A stretch of DNA of 34,579 bases, taken from positions 1 to 34,579 of the IMG/VR virus record IMGVR_UViG_3300032294_003198; one strand, written 5' to 3'. This DNA comes from a virus. A model generated the notes under the pieces. That model saw only the letters and a program-made list of their open reading frames with translations. It was not told where the DNA came from and did not search any database. Numbering within the stretch: the stretch's first letter is position 1; the number at the start of each line of letters is the position of its first letter. This document shows, in pieces, positions 17,372 to 26,485 of this stretch. The position numbers and the translations under genes were made by a program.

Positions 17372-17980
17372 ATGGTCAAGTGGGTAACTAGTTGTTGCGG
17401 CGTCCCGATATCAGAATGCCAAGGATGCCCAGACAGAATGGTCCTTATGACAGAGGAGCAGTATATGCGCAAGAAGGTCCAAAAGGAGCAGGAAGAATCC
17501 CTATTACTGCATAACGTACTATTAAAGATAGAAAATAAAACAGTCGCTAAGAGTGACTTTGATATGCTCATTCGGGAGGCTACCCCAGCTTCAGTATTAG
17601 AACGGGTCAGGCGTAAAATAAATCCCAAGAACCGTTTAAATCGCCGGCATCATAGTAAAGATGGCCATGCCTCAGGTTTACCTAAATTAGCGGCTCGAGT
17701 CAATCCCGCTAGGAAGAGATCAAACAATACACAGATGCAACATAGTGGCAAGCAGGGGCACAAAAGAAGCGTAAAAACACAAAAGAAGAATCGAGATGCC
17801 GGTCTTTACGAGGCCATAGATTATTTCCGTAAGAACATAGGCACAGATATCAGCGAAGAGAAGGTATCCTCGATGCCAGATTTGCATATTTATAAACAGG
17901 TGGCCATAAAATTGATGTCTCAACCCAACGCCAATCGTGATTGGTTGGCAAGATTTATAAGCTGCGTAGAGAAGGCATGA
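17372..17980 (+). CDS. Basic hypothetical protein with N-terminal Cys cluster
   Basis: 202 residues from ATG 17372. The N-terminus carries CC-x6-C-x2-C (SCCGVPISECQGCPDRM), a possible small metal site. A helical segment follows (EEQYMRKKVQKEQEESLLLH), then a strongly basic, His/Arg/Lys/Asn-rich linker of low complexity (about residues 85-140). The C-terminus is a compact helical domain (AIDYFRKNIGTDISEEKVSS, then DWLARFISCVEKA). It lies between the late sigma gene and the small terminase, 18 and 1 nt away respectively. A nucleic-acid-binding role in packaging or late transcription is plausible from charge and position only; I do not recognise the family. Confidence 0.6.
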   Translation: MVKWVTSCCGVPISECQGCPDRMVLMTEEQYMRKKVQKEQEESLLLHNVLLKIENKTVAKSDFDMLIREATPASVLERVRRKINPKNRLNRRHHSKDGHASGLPKLAARVNPARKRSNNTQMQHSGKQGHKRSVKTQKKNRDAGLYEAIDYFRKNIGTDISEEKVSSMPDLHIYKQVAIKLMSQPNANRDWLARFISCVEKA

Positions 17981-17981
17981 T

Positions 17982-18497
17982 ATGTCAGAAGCAGACGATC
18001 AAGAATTGAACCAGTTGTTAAGTCAGCTAGATGCAGGTGACGTAGAGGAAGCTGATCTTCCTAAACCTACTACCGAGGCTTTACGACCGATCGAGGAGCC
18101 GGTGGTAGAAGTACAACCTGCGGATTCCGCCGAGACACCTTCAGTAGATGTCCTCAGATATCTCGACAAGATGGAGGGGGTAGCGGAGGAAGTGCTTCAA
18201 GCATGTCGTTCTGATAGGCAAGAGGCACAAGAAGTCATAGATATGTTACGTCAGCAGTGCTCACTGGCCCAAAACAAGAACCAATCACCCGCAAGAATGT
18301 ACGTGGACGGGTTAGTCAAGGCAGTTGAGGTCAAGGCCAACATTAACACCAACGCAGTAAAGGTCATGGAAGGCGTAGCCAAGATGATAGCGGCTACAAA
18401 GGTAGGCAGCCTGAATATCAATAATAATAACGTGACTGTCTCTGGTAGTGAACTAGACGAGATACTAAAGAACCCAATTAATGGCGAGCTAGATTGA
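17982..18497 (+). CDS. 16: Small terminase subunit gp16-like
   Basis: 171 residues with an acidic, Pro-rich N-terminal arm, a central helical hairpin (DVLRYLDKMEGVAEEVLQAC, then EAQEVIDMLRQQC) and a second helix region (MYVDGLVKAVEVKANINTNA, then VKVMEGVAKMIAATK). The end reads NNNNVTVSGSELDEIL. The layout (disordered arm, central coiled-coil oligomerisation region, late helix with AR-x-Y/MYVDGL-type entry) is that of gp16 proteins, which form rings that stimulate the packaging ATPase and mark DNA for cutting. The assignment leans on direct coupling to the large terminase gene: its TGA overlaps that ATG (TGATG, 18495-18499). Confidence 0.68.
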   Translation: MSEADDQELNQLLSQLDAGDVEEADLPKPTTEALRPIEEPVVEVQPADSAETPSVDVLRYLDKMEGVAEEVLQACRSDRQEAQEVIDMLRQQCSLAQNKNQSPARMYVDGLVKAVEVKANINTNAVKVMEGVAKMIAATKVGSLNINNNNVTVSGSELDEILKNPINGELD

Positions 18498-20452
18498 TGG
18501 GCAAGCTCAATACCCAACAACGAGAAATAATCAGAAGATCACAGCAGTCAGCTTGTTGGTGGTTGAGCAATTTCGCTAAGATAAAGCATCAGTCGGCAGG
18601 TATTCTGCCATTTAGACCATTCAATTATCAGCGGCATGCTATCAAGTGCTTTAGAAAGCACCGCCTAAATATATTCCGCAAATGTAGACAGGCAGGTATA
18701 TCGAAAGTCTCAGGCGGATTCGCTACATGGTTCGCCATGATGAATTCTAATAAAACGGTGCTGATAGTATCAAGGAGGAATGAAGATGCGATGGGGTTTC
18801 TCAGGGAGAATGTCGTATTTATATATGATAACCTACCCCCATGGATGAGAGAGCTTTGGAAGCCTAAAAAACAGACCGAGCACGAGATCATATTCCCTAA
18901 CGGTTCACGTATACAGTCGTTAACATCCCATCCTGATGTGCTGCGGAGTAATTCGTCCTCTTTAAATATCATCGACGAGGCGGCGTTCATTCAAGGTATG
19001 GATTCAATGTGGGCAGCTGGATGGCCCACGTTACAGCATGGTGGTAGCTGTATAGTCATCAGCACAACTAACGGCATCGGTGGATGGTACTGGTCTACAT
19101 GGACCGATGCTGAAGCTGGGGTTAATGGATTTAACCCTATAATGGTTAACTGGTGGGATATGGATTGGGCAATAGAATATAAAGATGCGATGTCTGCTGA
19201 GTGGCGGAGAATCGCTCCTTGTGATGGTATCCGTAAATGCGTAGACGAGAAAGAGACGTCGAAATTTGGGCCCTTTTGGTCACCTTGGTTACAGACCCAG
19301 TATAACGCCCTACAGGATCAAGGGGAGGGGTGGAAGTTTGAGCAGGAGGTCTTAGCGTCGTTTATAGGTTCTGGTAACACAGTGCTATCCAAAGAAGTGA
19401 TAGCTAAGGTCCAGACTACCGTTCAGGCACCGGCACAAAAGGTAACGGCGTATCAGACGTATGTTCATCCGGTGAGCGGAGAAGTCGAAGATCTTAACTT
19501 CGATTTTGATGATCCTGAGCAAGGTTTATGGGTATGGCACAAGCCGGTAGTAGCAACGCCGGCTAAGCGGAAGGGCACACAAATCATAGATCCAGGATCG
19601 GCTGCTCACTCATATGTTATGGGTGTGGACATAGCTACTGGAAAGGGCCGCGATTTCAGCACCATTGAAGTGTTTGATATAGATGAAATGGAGCAGGTGG
19701 CCGAGTTCATGGCTAGGTGTTTGCCTAGAGAATTGGTCAAGTATATCGACAGAATAGGCCGATGGTATAATTGTGCATTGGCAGTGGTAGAACGAAATAA
19801 TGGTGGTGACACTTTAATAGATAGCTTAAGATATGATGTGATGTATCCACGAATATGGAGGAAAAAGGATATTAATGACAGGCCACGTGCGACTAATGCT
19901 AGCGGACAGCGGGCACTTAAAGTGTCACAGTATGGATTTTCGACGAGTCTTGCCAGTAAACCTACTATAAACAAGTACTTGATGGACTTTTTGTCCGCTA
20001 ATGAGGGTGAGGGGTACCGCATTAATAGCACCAGACTGCTAAAGCAATTACAAATATATGTAAGAAAAAGAGACCGAACTGGCCGAGACACCAACAAAAC
20101 TGAAGCTGAAGATGGCGCAGGCAACTTTGACGATCTTGTGATAGCTTGCGGCTTAGCATTTATTGGTGCAGCCGACGCTCTGACCATCGACAGTGCCAAT
20201 CTAATACCAATAGGTGCAGCAGAAGATTTTGTGCCTGACGAAGCGAGTAGAGACAAAAGTGCAGAAATGTATATAGAACAGGGTGGCCAGACGTTATTGA
20301 TGCCTTTTGCCATGACCCCTGACGAAGTACCCGATGTGAGCCGTCAGCGGTACTTGGATGAGTTTACTTTGCAATTAGGCGCTGTACCCATAAGTAATGG
20401 CAGACCAATAGTGGCCCCTACTAAGGATTTTTATCGCAGGAAGAAAAAATGA
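18497..20452 (+). CDS. 17: Large terminase subunit gp17-like (packaging ATPase and nuclease)
   Basis: 651 residues from ATG 18497 (a TTG just upstream lies in the previous gene). The N-terminal ATPase has the terminase-type deviant Walker A in KCRQAGISKVSG (residues about 63-74), a Q-motif-like region before it (RPFNYQRHAIKCF), Walker B LNIIDEAAF (about 156-164) and the coupling motif ISTTNG. The C-terminal RNase H-fold nuclease supplies acidic residues in GVDIATGKGRDFS (D near 378), VVERNNGGD (E near 431) and NFDDLV (D near 545). It translocates DNA into the prohead through the portal and cuts the concatemer. The gene ends in an ATGA overlap with the small membrane-protein gene. Confidence 0.95.
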   Translation: MGKLNTQQREIIRRSQQSACWWLSNFAKIKHQSAGILPFRPFNYQRHAIKCFRKHRLNIFRKCRQAGISKVSGGFATWFAMMNSNKTVLIVSRRNEDAMGFLRENVVFIYDNLPPWMRELWKPKKQTEHEIIFPNGSRIQSLTSHPDVLRSNSSSLNIIDEAAFIQGMDSMWAAGWPTLQHGGSCIVISTTNGIGGWYWSTWTDAEAGVNGFNPIMVNWWDMDWAIEYKDAMSAEWRRIAPCDGIRKCVDEKETSKFGPFWSPWLQTQYNALQDQGEGWKFEQEVLASFIGSGNTVLSKEVIAKVQTTVQAPAQKVTAYQTYVHPVSGEVEDLNFDFDDPEQGLWVWHKPVVATPAKRKGTQIIDPGSAAHSYVMGVDIATGKGRDFSTIEVFDIDEMEQVAEFMARCLPRELVKYIDRIGRWYNCALAVVERNNGGDTLIDSLRYDVMYPRIWRKKDINDRPRATNASGQRALKVSQYGFSTSLASKPTINKYLMDFLSANEGEGYRINSTRLLKQLQIYVRKRDRTGRDTNKTEAEDGAGNFDDLVIACGLAFIGAADALTIDSANLIPIGAAEDFVPDEASRDKSAEMYIEQGGQTLLMPFAMTPDEVPDVSRQRYLDEFTLQLGAVPISNGRPIVAPTKDFYRRKKK

Positions 20453-20703
20453 AGGATAAAGAAGAAGTAGGCGGTTCAAGATCAATAGAATTATGGCTCA
20501 CCGCCATTACAGGTGTTATACAGATCATTATGGTGCCGACTGTCTCATCAGACACAGCCATGGTGGTGGCTATTTGTCTGACTATAGGTTCTACTGTATA
20601 CCTTGTATGTAGGACATGTTTTAAGATCGCCAAGATGAAATATGCGCCCGATTCAGCTGTAGAGTTTTCAGCACAAAAAGCCGATAAAACAATTATTGAT
20701 TAA
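20449..20703 (+). CDS. Small two-helix membrane protein, holin candidate
   Basis: 84 residues, coupled to terminase by ATGA (20449-20452). A short charged N-terminus (MKDKEEVGGSRS) is followed by two hydrophobic segments of about 20 residues, WLTAITGVIQIIMVPTV and AMVVAICLTIGSTVYLVC, separated by a small polar turn (SSDTA), then a positively charged and finally mixed tail (KIAKMKYAPDS...). This layout fits class II-type holins, which form lethal membrane lesions at lysis. Nothing else in the window is an obvious endolysin, so another membrane role is possible. It overlaps the 3' end of the convergent CAP-like gene by 11 nt. Confidence 0.55.
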   Translation: MKDKEEVGGSRSIELWLTAITGVIQIIMVPTVSSDTAMVVAICLTIGSTVYLVCRTCFKIAKMKYAPDSAVEFSAQKADKTIID

Positions 20704-21271
20704 TATATATTGGTGATGATACTAGTAGATTGGCTATATGTTGATGTCTTGGTATTTTATTGGCTATGTTAAGATGACTAGAGAATATGACGCACCACCT
20801 ATCGCTATAAATAGCTACGCCTATTTCTTTAAATTGCTTTTTGACTATATTATCCACATCATTCTTGGACGCAGTGAAATAACTCATCGCTGTGGTTGGG
20901 TCTTTGGCACCAATGGAAGTGTTAAGACCATAGATAGACCCTTTGTAGCCTAATGATTGAATCGTAGGTATCACATTATCTGGTGGCATTTGGTCCTTTG
21001 CTATTTGGGCGGCAGCTTGGCAGAGCTTATTGTTTAATTTTAACGGGTTGGCACCAGTGCTAAGCCTTAAGTGATTGTGTAGCATGAACATAGCCCGTAC
21101 TTCCGCTTCAGAATCACCGGGCAGTTCCACGCTCTCGATGGGGCTAGATTGTGAACTCAGATCATCGCAACGCCCTTGGTCTGATGGGGGAATATAAGCG
21201 ACATCTGGGAACAATAAGATATTAGAGACGCGATCCACGCAGAGTCGATATAATTTGGTCAGTGAAAGCAT
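20693..21271 (-). CDS. CAP/SCP-like domain protein
   Basis: 192 residues from the ATG ending at 21271, with GAGGAG 10 nt upstream; the open frame to 21289 has only TTG. After an N-terminal ~50 residues lacking a clear signal peptide, the pattern of CAP (SCP/PR-1/YkwD-like) domains is visible: MFMLHNHLRLSTGANPLKLN (L-N-x-x-R-x-x-x-G-x-x-P-L), LCQAAAQIAKDQM, then SLGYKGSIYGLNTSIG, DVDNIVKKQFKEIGVAIY and RWCVIFSS. The His normally found before D/N-N-I-L is Asp here, and the first conserved His aligns with N-H-L-R, so the metal/cavity site may be altered. Bacterial CAP proteins are secreted and linked to cell-wall or matrix interactions; their role in phage is unclear. It is the only minus-strand gene between terminase and portal. 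Confidence 0.6.
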   Translation of the reverse strand: MLSLTKLYRLCVDRVSNILLFPDVAYIPPSDQGRCDDLSSQSSPIESVELPGDSEAEVRAMFMLHNHLRLSTGANPLKLNNKLCQAAAQIAKDQMPPDNVIPTIQSLGYKGSIYGLNTSIGAKDPTTAMSYFTASKNDVDNIVKKQFKEIGVAIYSDRWCVIFSSHLNIANKIPRHQHIANLLVSSPIYINQ

Positions 21272-21332
21272 AGTGGCACATCTCCTCAAATCTAACGTAT
21301 GTTTAATATATGTTTGGAAATAGATATCCTTC

Positions 21333-21340
21333 TGTAAATA
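21333..21340 (+). promoter_or_regulatory. Near-consensus late promoter upstream of portal
   Basis: TGTAAATA at 21333-21340 differs by one base from the T4-type late box TATAAATA. It lies 19 nt before the portal ATG, in a spacer left by the divergent minus-strand gene, where a new promoter for the capsid genes is needed. Confidence 0.4.
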
Positions 21341-21359
21341 TACTTAGTGAGGGGCCGAT

Positions 21360-23351
21360 ATGCCTAGCAATTTTTTGGCTTTCGACAGGATCAGGGCTTT
21401 AACGCGTTCTAGTAATGTATATCAAGCAGAGCGAATATTTCAAGATCAGTCTAATCTTGATGCACTGATAGCCGGCGGGCAGTTCTTAGATATCAATGAC
21501 CAATCTCTGATCTTAGATCAGACTAATTTGCAGATAAACAGATTGGAGAGATACAAAGACTATGAGCAGATGGATCAGACTGGAGAGGTGAGCCTGGCCT
21601 TAGATCTATATGCTGACGAAGCCAGTCTTGTTGATCCAGAGCGGAAGCATACATTGATCATTAGAGCACAAACCAAGAGGATCAAGAGAGAATTAGAGGA
21701 ATTATTCTACAATACACTCCAGTGGGACACATATTGTAGGCCAACCATTAGATATCTATGCAAGTATGGTGATATGCCTTTCGAGATAGTCATGAATAGC
21801 TCAAGAGAAGGTATATCATCGCTCAGATTTATGAATGTTTATAATTTTACCCGTATCGAAACAAGGCATGGAGATTTGGTAGGGTTTTTCTATATGGACC
21901 CAATGGTTTCAGAGCCACAGTTTTTTCACCCGTGGCAGGTAATGCATTGCAGACTGACCAGCTTTGAAAATCTATATCATCCATACGGTAGATCGATATT
22001 GGACGGTGGACGAAAAGCTTTCAAGCAGCTCAGATTGATGGAGGACTCAGCCTTAATATATCGGATAACTAGAGCCCCGGAGAAACGTAAATTTACTATT
22101 CCCGTAGGGATGATACCTCCCAAGGAGGTCCCAGAATATATGCAAATGATAGCTAGGAATTTTAAGAGGCATAGGTTTTACAACCCTACTACTGGTACAT
22201 TCGATGAAAGATACTCGCCACTGGTGCAAGAGGATGACTTCTTCTTACCCAGAAGGCCAGACGGCTCTGGACCTGATATTGATACATTGCCCGGTGCTGA
22301 GAACTTAGACCAGATTAAGGATATAGAATATTTCAAGAAGAAGATGATAGCACCTACCAAGATACCTTTTGCCAGAGTGGGAATAGGCGACGGTGCAGGT
22401 GAATCCAATGAAAAATCCTTATCTATGTCGCACTCGGAATTTGCCAAAGCTGTGCAGTGGATACAGCGAGAAGTGGCTACGGGTCTTACCAAAGTAGCCA
22501 TCGTGCACTTGGCATTGCGTGGGTTTACGACCAGAGAATTAAAGGGTTTTGAGATATCATTGACAGCTACTTCGGCCATGGAGGAGTTATATCGCATAGA
22601 GACATGGCAGACGAGAACTGGTGTGATGTCAGACCTTAAAGACTTAGGGTGGTTTCCCAAAGAATGGATAGTCACCCACTTCACAGATTTATCTCCCGAC
22701 GAAATCGAGGAGATAAAGGATATGGAGGATGTGGAATCTAACGGTGGTGGTGGCGGCGGCAAGCCAATGGGCCTTGGCGGTGGGCTAGATTTAGGCGGGC
22801 CAGATCTTGGTGGGCCAGATCTTGGTGGGCCACCAGAGGAGGGAGAACCGCCAGCTGGGGCCGAGTCGGACGCAATGGATGCGGGGGCGGGTCAAGACGG
22901 TGCAGCTACACCTCCGCCGACAGCCGGTGGAGCACCTATAGAGGGATATGATTATACAGCAGAGAGAAGACTATTGTTAGAGATGAGAAAACAACAAGAT
23001 AGAAAAGGTGCGAGAAAGATCGTAGACAAGTGGATGGAGCGTTTGGGCAAGACTGCATTCACGGATAGAGAATACCATAGCGGGTTTGATCATCTTCTCG
23101 AATCTAAAGAATTGGATGGGCTAACGACTAGCCCCATGGAGGATAGTAGTGGTGCAAATATACAAAACCCGAATGACACAGAAGGTCTGTTAGTCGAATG
23201 GTCTGTGTCTGATCAGGAACGCCATGAAGCTATAACCGAGGTACTTAATGTCCTTACCGTGGACATTTCAGAGGGATCTCCGATCGATGAGAACATGGTT
23301 ACTGATGAGGACGTGACCACATCAACCATGGGACTCATGACAGAAGGATAA
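21360..23351 (+). CDS. 20: Portal protein gp20-like
   Basis: 663 residues; GAGGGG ribosome site before ATG 21360. T4-family portal features run through the first 430 residues: YKDYEQMDQTGEVSLALDLY, ADEASLVD, LFYNTLQWDTYCRPTIRYLC, YGDMPFEIV, ALIYRITRAPEKRKFTIPVG (the highly conserved 'R-x-x-R-A-P-E-R-R-x-F-x-(V/I)-D-V-G' region), then PTGTFDERYSP, FFLPRRPDGSG, IDTLPGAENL and DIEYFKKKMIAPTKIPFARV. Dodecameric portals form the DNA gateway, nucleate prohead assembly and dock terminase. Residues about 461-527 are a Gly/Pro/Ala-rich linker not present in T4 gp20, followed by an extra C-terminal domain of about 135 residues. This makes it longer than T4 gp20 (524 residues). Confidence 0.92.
   Translation: MPSNFLAFDRIRALTRSSNVYQAERIFQDQSNLDALIAGGQFLDINDQSLILDQTNLQINRLERYKDYEQMDQTGEVSLALDLYADEASLVDPERKHTLIIRAQTKRIKRELEELFYNTLQWDTYCRPTIRYLCKYGDMPFEIVMNSSREGISSLRFMNVYNFTRIETRHGDLVGFFYMDPMVSEPQFFHPWQVMHCRLTSFENLYHPYGRSILDGGRKAFKQLRLMEDSALIYRITRAPEKRKFTIPVGMIPPKEVPEYMQMIARNFKRHRFYNPTTGTFDERYSPLVQEDDFFLPRRPDGSGPDIDTLPGAENLDQIKDIEYFKKKMIAPTKIPFARVGIGDGAGESNEKSLSMSHSEFAKAVQWIQREVATGLTKVAIVHLALRGFTTRELKGFEISLTATSAMEELYRIETWQTRTGVMSDLKDLGWFPKEWIVTHFTDLSPDEIEEIKDMEDVESNGGGGGGKPMGLGGGLDLGGPDLGGPDLGGPPEEGEPPAGAESDAMDAGAGQDGAATPPPTAGGAPIEGYDYTAERRLLLEMRKQQDRKGARKIVDKWMERLGKTAFTDREYHSGFDHLLESKELDGLTTSPMEDSSGANIQNPNDTEGLLVEWSVSDQERHEAITEVLNVLTVDISEGSPIDENMVTDEDVTTSTMGLMTEG
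22785..22829 (+). repeat. 15-bp tandem repeat in portal linker
   Basis: Three 15-bp units encode LDLGG, PDLGG, PDLGG. The second and third units (22800-22814 and 22815-22829) are identical at DNA level; the first (22785-22799) is diverged. This is recent slippage expansion inside the flexible Gly-rich linker. Confidence 0.85.
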
Positions 23352-23367
23352 ATCACCTCTATCCTTC
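23343..23367 (+). terminator. Hairpin at end of portal gene
   Basis: GAAGGATA (23343-23350) pairs perfectly with TATCCTTC (23360-23367) across a 9-nt loop, the stem including the portal stop codon. No U-tract follows, so it is more likely an mRNA-stability or attenuating hairpin than a strong intrinsic terminator. Confidence 0.4.
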
Positions 23368-23416
23368 ATTCAAAGTTATAGTGGTTGTAGTTAGGTGAAT
23401 AAGTAGGAGTAAATCA

Positions 23417-26400
23417 ATGGCTCAGAATCAGAATCAGTCGGCTACCCAGAGCATTAAAATGGATAGCCGCAAATTTCTGGGGGCTTTGAACGATTCAGCT
23501 CAAGCTAGGGTCGCATACTTCGAAGATAAGATTGCCAACATGGGCAAGCATGCCGGCAAGAACTATCGGCTAACAGCCCTCCACGCCAAGAATTTGTTTT
23601 TTGAAGATGTGGATGCTAATGCATTCTATGTGGCCGACCATATTCGCGATAAGGGTGACAAGGTAGTCATTTCTAATATTCGACAGGTGGATATCGTAGA
23701 GGAGCAGAAGGCTTCGTTATTTAGCGATTCCTGCCTTAAGCTGGTTAGTGCTATCGAGGAGAACGACCAAAAGGGTATGGGAACAGCGTTTAGACGCATG
23801 AGTTCCCAGAGATTCTCTAGCAGAGCAGTGCCTTTCTCAGGTGTTGTCAAGAGCAAGGACAACGTCACTAGAAAGATCACAGTAGCGGGCAAGGACCTTG
23901 GCGAAGATGTCCGCAACAGGCTGATAGGCACCATAGTCGAGAGTCTACGTGACAAGGTGATAGTAGAGAACGGGCAGGTGGTTGCCGGCCAATTTGTCGA
24001 TGGCGAACCTGTCAAGCTGCCGGTCACTAAATGGGCTTCACGCAAGTTAGTAGCCAGAAGAATGCGTGACGCCGCGGTAAACGCATACTGGTCAGAAGGC
24101 TTCCAGAAGAGAGTAAATCACGCTGCTCGCTTAGTGGCAGATGGTAAGATAAGTGAAGCAGTGTCCTCGGTCATTCCATTCCTCAATGAGAATGAAGAGT
24201 TCACTCTGTTAAGGCGTGATCAGGTTCAGACGCTGATCGAAAATGCTTTAGCAGCTAAGGCAGTGTTTAATGATCAGCTTGCCACCGATACGGCCACATT
24301 GTTCTATCGGACTAACATGCGGGTTAGTCGTCAAAAGATCCTTGATGAATGGCGGAGTATCGCTCGTAAGGCTGAGCATGCTGTATTAGCAGAGAATGTG
24401 CAGATTCTCGAGGCTGCGAATAGTTTCGAACCTGCTTACGATAAGTTTCTGACCCTGATTTTCGAGGCTTTTAGCAACAAGGACGTGGCTGCATCAGCGT
24501 TGGCCACCACGTTATCTACGTTGCGTGATAAGACGCCCAAGATCAAGGAATCTAACGAGCTGTCTACCAAGTTAAATGGTCTGATCAGCCGCCTTTCAGG
24601 CAAGGAATGCGACGATGCCGCCATCTACGAGGCGGAGGATTTGATCGCCACGATTCAAGAAGAATTGGCCGCTGCAGACAGTCTGAGCAATTTTGACATG
24701 ATCCCCGGAGATGATACGGCCATGGCAGATACATCTGGCCAGGGCCAGGGACAGGGTCAGCCACAGATAATCATCAATTCGCCACTCATCCAGATCGGTG
24801 GCAAGAGCGGTGCCCAAGGATCGGCGGAGGATGATTTGGATCTGGACGCAGATGACCAGGGTGAGGATGAGCTGAGTGCATTGCTTGGGGCCAATGACCA
24901 AGAACCAGCCACCCCTGCCCCTGCACAGCAACCTGCTGCAGCTCCCGCTGTACCGGCACCAGCCGCTCCAGGGGCACAGGCACCAGTAAATCCATTCGAG
25001 AGCCGTGGAACCAGAAAATCAATTAATGAGATGATGGTGGACCATGACGACTTACCAATAGAAGTTAGGCAGGTATTAGATGATGTGTCACTGCCTATTA
25101 GTATAGAGGATCTGCTCGATTGGTCATATGATAATCTTAGTGCATCAGTGGCATCGGATTATCAGAGAGAGATTTATGAATATTTGTTAGCTCGTGGTAT
25201 GATTGCAGGCAGAGCCGACGTGAATGAAGGGCGTGACCCCTATGCTATATCCAATGGTGAGTTGGGTATAGCGGAGGGTACTCGTTCTATGGCCGATTAC
25301 GGAGCCCCTGTGATCAACGATTCGACGGATGTTCGTCAGATCGTACGCATCATGGGCAAATTGGCACAACAGCACAATCTCGAGGGGCAGCAGCTAACGG
25401 ATAATTTGACCAACATGGCTGAGGCAGCCATTAAGGCAGTTGGTTTAAGAATACCTGAAGGTAGAATGAACGTGGCCGTAGGCCAGTGCCTTGAGATGTT
25501 CGAATCTGAGATGCCTGACTTCATCAAGGCCAAGATGAAGGACCGCCAAGATGACAGTGACGAAAACGTAGAAGATGACGATGAGGATTGCGACGTAGCC
25601 GAGGACCAGTTCAAGGGTCCAAGGATGAGAAGAAGAGGCTATCGCCGTAGCTCATATGGTAGTAAGGATCTCAAAGAGTCGGTCCAGTGGGACCAATCGC
25701 AGGATGACGGTGTGCTAGGCAGGATGTCTGGCGTAGGGTTCATTTTCGATCATGGTGGTGATGCCTCGCTCAACCCCGTAATACTTTCAGAGGATGGGTC
25801 TGTTGAGATCCCGATTCCCGAAGAGATAGTAGAAAGTGCCTACGCTAGTGCTGGTCTGTTGGACGGCGACGGCAGTCAGTTTGAAGGGTGGCTTAGGGGT
25901 TCACTCGAGCAACTCCGTCCTATCGGTGAAGACGAGGATATGGCACTAGCGGAGGCCATGGCAACCATCAAGACCAACCCAGATGGTTCGTTGTCAGTCG
26001 AAGTTACCGACGATGTTGATGTTCAGGATATGGGCGATATCGGAGACGAGTCGATGGATATGGCTCCTGTCGATTCGATCTCGCCAATAGCATCGGATGA
26101 TTCTGATGGTGAAGACTCGATGCCTGACTTCGAATCGTTAGGTGACGATGACTCTAACGAAGATTCCGAAGATGCGGACGTTGGTGCAGATGATACAGAT
26201 GAGGATGGTGGTCTAGAGGACTTGGGTTCAGATGAGGAAGAGGAAGATGCGGATGAGTCGGAGGATGATGACGACGTCTTTGAAGACAAGGATGTTACTG
26301 AGCCCAAGAATAGCAAGTATTCTAAGCATGTCAAAGGCGATCTCCGGGACATGCCCAAACCCAAGTTGCCTAAGGATAGCGACGATAGCCTAGAAGGTAT

Positions 26401-26473
26401 AGGCCCGGATCTAAAGCAGGATGACGGCACCGGTACCAAGCCGCCCACTGCTAAACCAATGAGCAAGCAGTAA
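23417..26473 (+). CDS. Large acidic prohead core / internal protein (gp67-68 position)
   Basis: 1018 residues; TAGGAG upstream of ATG 23417. Residues 1-430 are helical and balanced in charge (LNDSAQARVAYFEDKIANMG, ...RRMRDAAVNAYWSEGFQKRV...). Then come a GQGQGQ turn and a Pro/Ala-rich linker (about 495-530), a second helical domain to about 700, an acidic patch (about 713-730), a short domain, and a long Asp/Glu/Ser tail (about 890-970) ending in a basic KPxxP segment. In T4 the portal-to-protease interval holds small acidic core proteins gp67 and gp68; this giant protein occupies that place and shares the extreme acidity of gp67. I infer a prohead core or packaged internal role, possibly processed by the downstream protease. 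No catalytic motif was found and I do not recognise the family. Confidence 0.75.
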   Translation: MAQNQNQSATQSIKMDSRKFLGALNDSAQARVAYFEDKIANMGKHAGKNYRLTALHAKNLFFEDVDANAFYVADHIRDKGDKVVISNIRQVDIVEEQKASLFSDSCLKLVSAIEENDQKGMGTAFRRMSSQRFSSRAVPFSGVVKSKDNVTRKITVAGKDLGEDVRNRLIGTIVESLRDKVIVENGQVVAGQFVDGEPVKLPVTKWASRKLVARRMRDAAVNAYWSEGFQKRVNHAARLVADGKISEAVSSVIPFLNENEEFTLLRRDQVQTLIENALAAKAVFNDQLATDTATLFYRTNMRVSRQKILDEWRSIARKAEHAVLAENVQILEAANSFEPAYDKFLTLIFEAFSNKDVAASALATTLSTLRDKTPKIKESNELSTKLNGLISRLSGKECDDAAIYEAEDLIATIQEELAAADSLSNFDMIPGDDTAMADTSGQGQGQGQPQIIINSPLIQIGGKSGAQGSAEDDLDLDADDQGEDELSALLGANDQEPATPAPAQQPAAAPAVPAPAAPGAQAPVNPFESRGTRKSINEMMVDHDDLPIEVRQVLDDVSLPISIEDLLDWSYDNLSASVASDYQREIYEYLLARGMIAGRADVNEGRDPYAISNGELGIAEGTRSMADYGAPVINDSTDVRQIVRIMGKLAQQHNLEGQQLTDNLTNMAEAAIKAVGLRIPEGRMNVAVGQCLEMFESEMPDFIKAKMKDRQDDSDENVEDDDEDCDVAEDQFKGPRMRRRGYRRSSYGSKDLKESVQWDQSQDDGVLGRMSGVGFIFDHGGDASLNPVILSEDGSVEIPIPEEIVESAYASAGLLDGDGSQFEGWLRGSLEQLRPIGEDEDMALAEAMATIKTNPDGSLSVEVTDDVDVQDMGDIGDESMDMAPVDSISPIASDDSDGEDSMPDFESLGDDDSNEDSEDADVGADDTDEDGGLEDLGSDEEEEDADESEDDDDVFEDKDVTEPKNSKYSKHVKGDLRDMPKPKLPKDSDDSLEGIGPDLKQDDGTGTKPPTAKPMSKQ

Positions 26474-26485
26474 TAGGAGATGGGC

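Noticed and set aside
18666-18720. Loss of Walker A in the large terminase
   Set aside because: The C-R-Q-A-G-I-S-K form looks broken but is a normal deviant P-loop of terminases, with Arg in the catalytic place.
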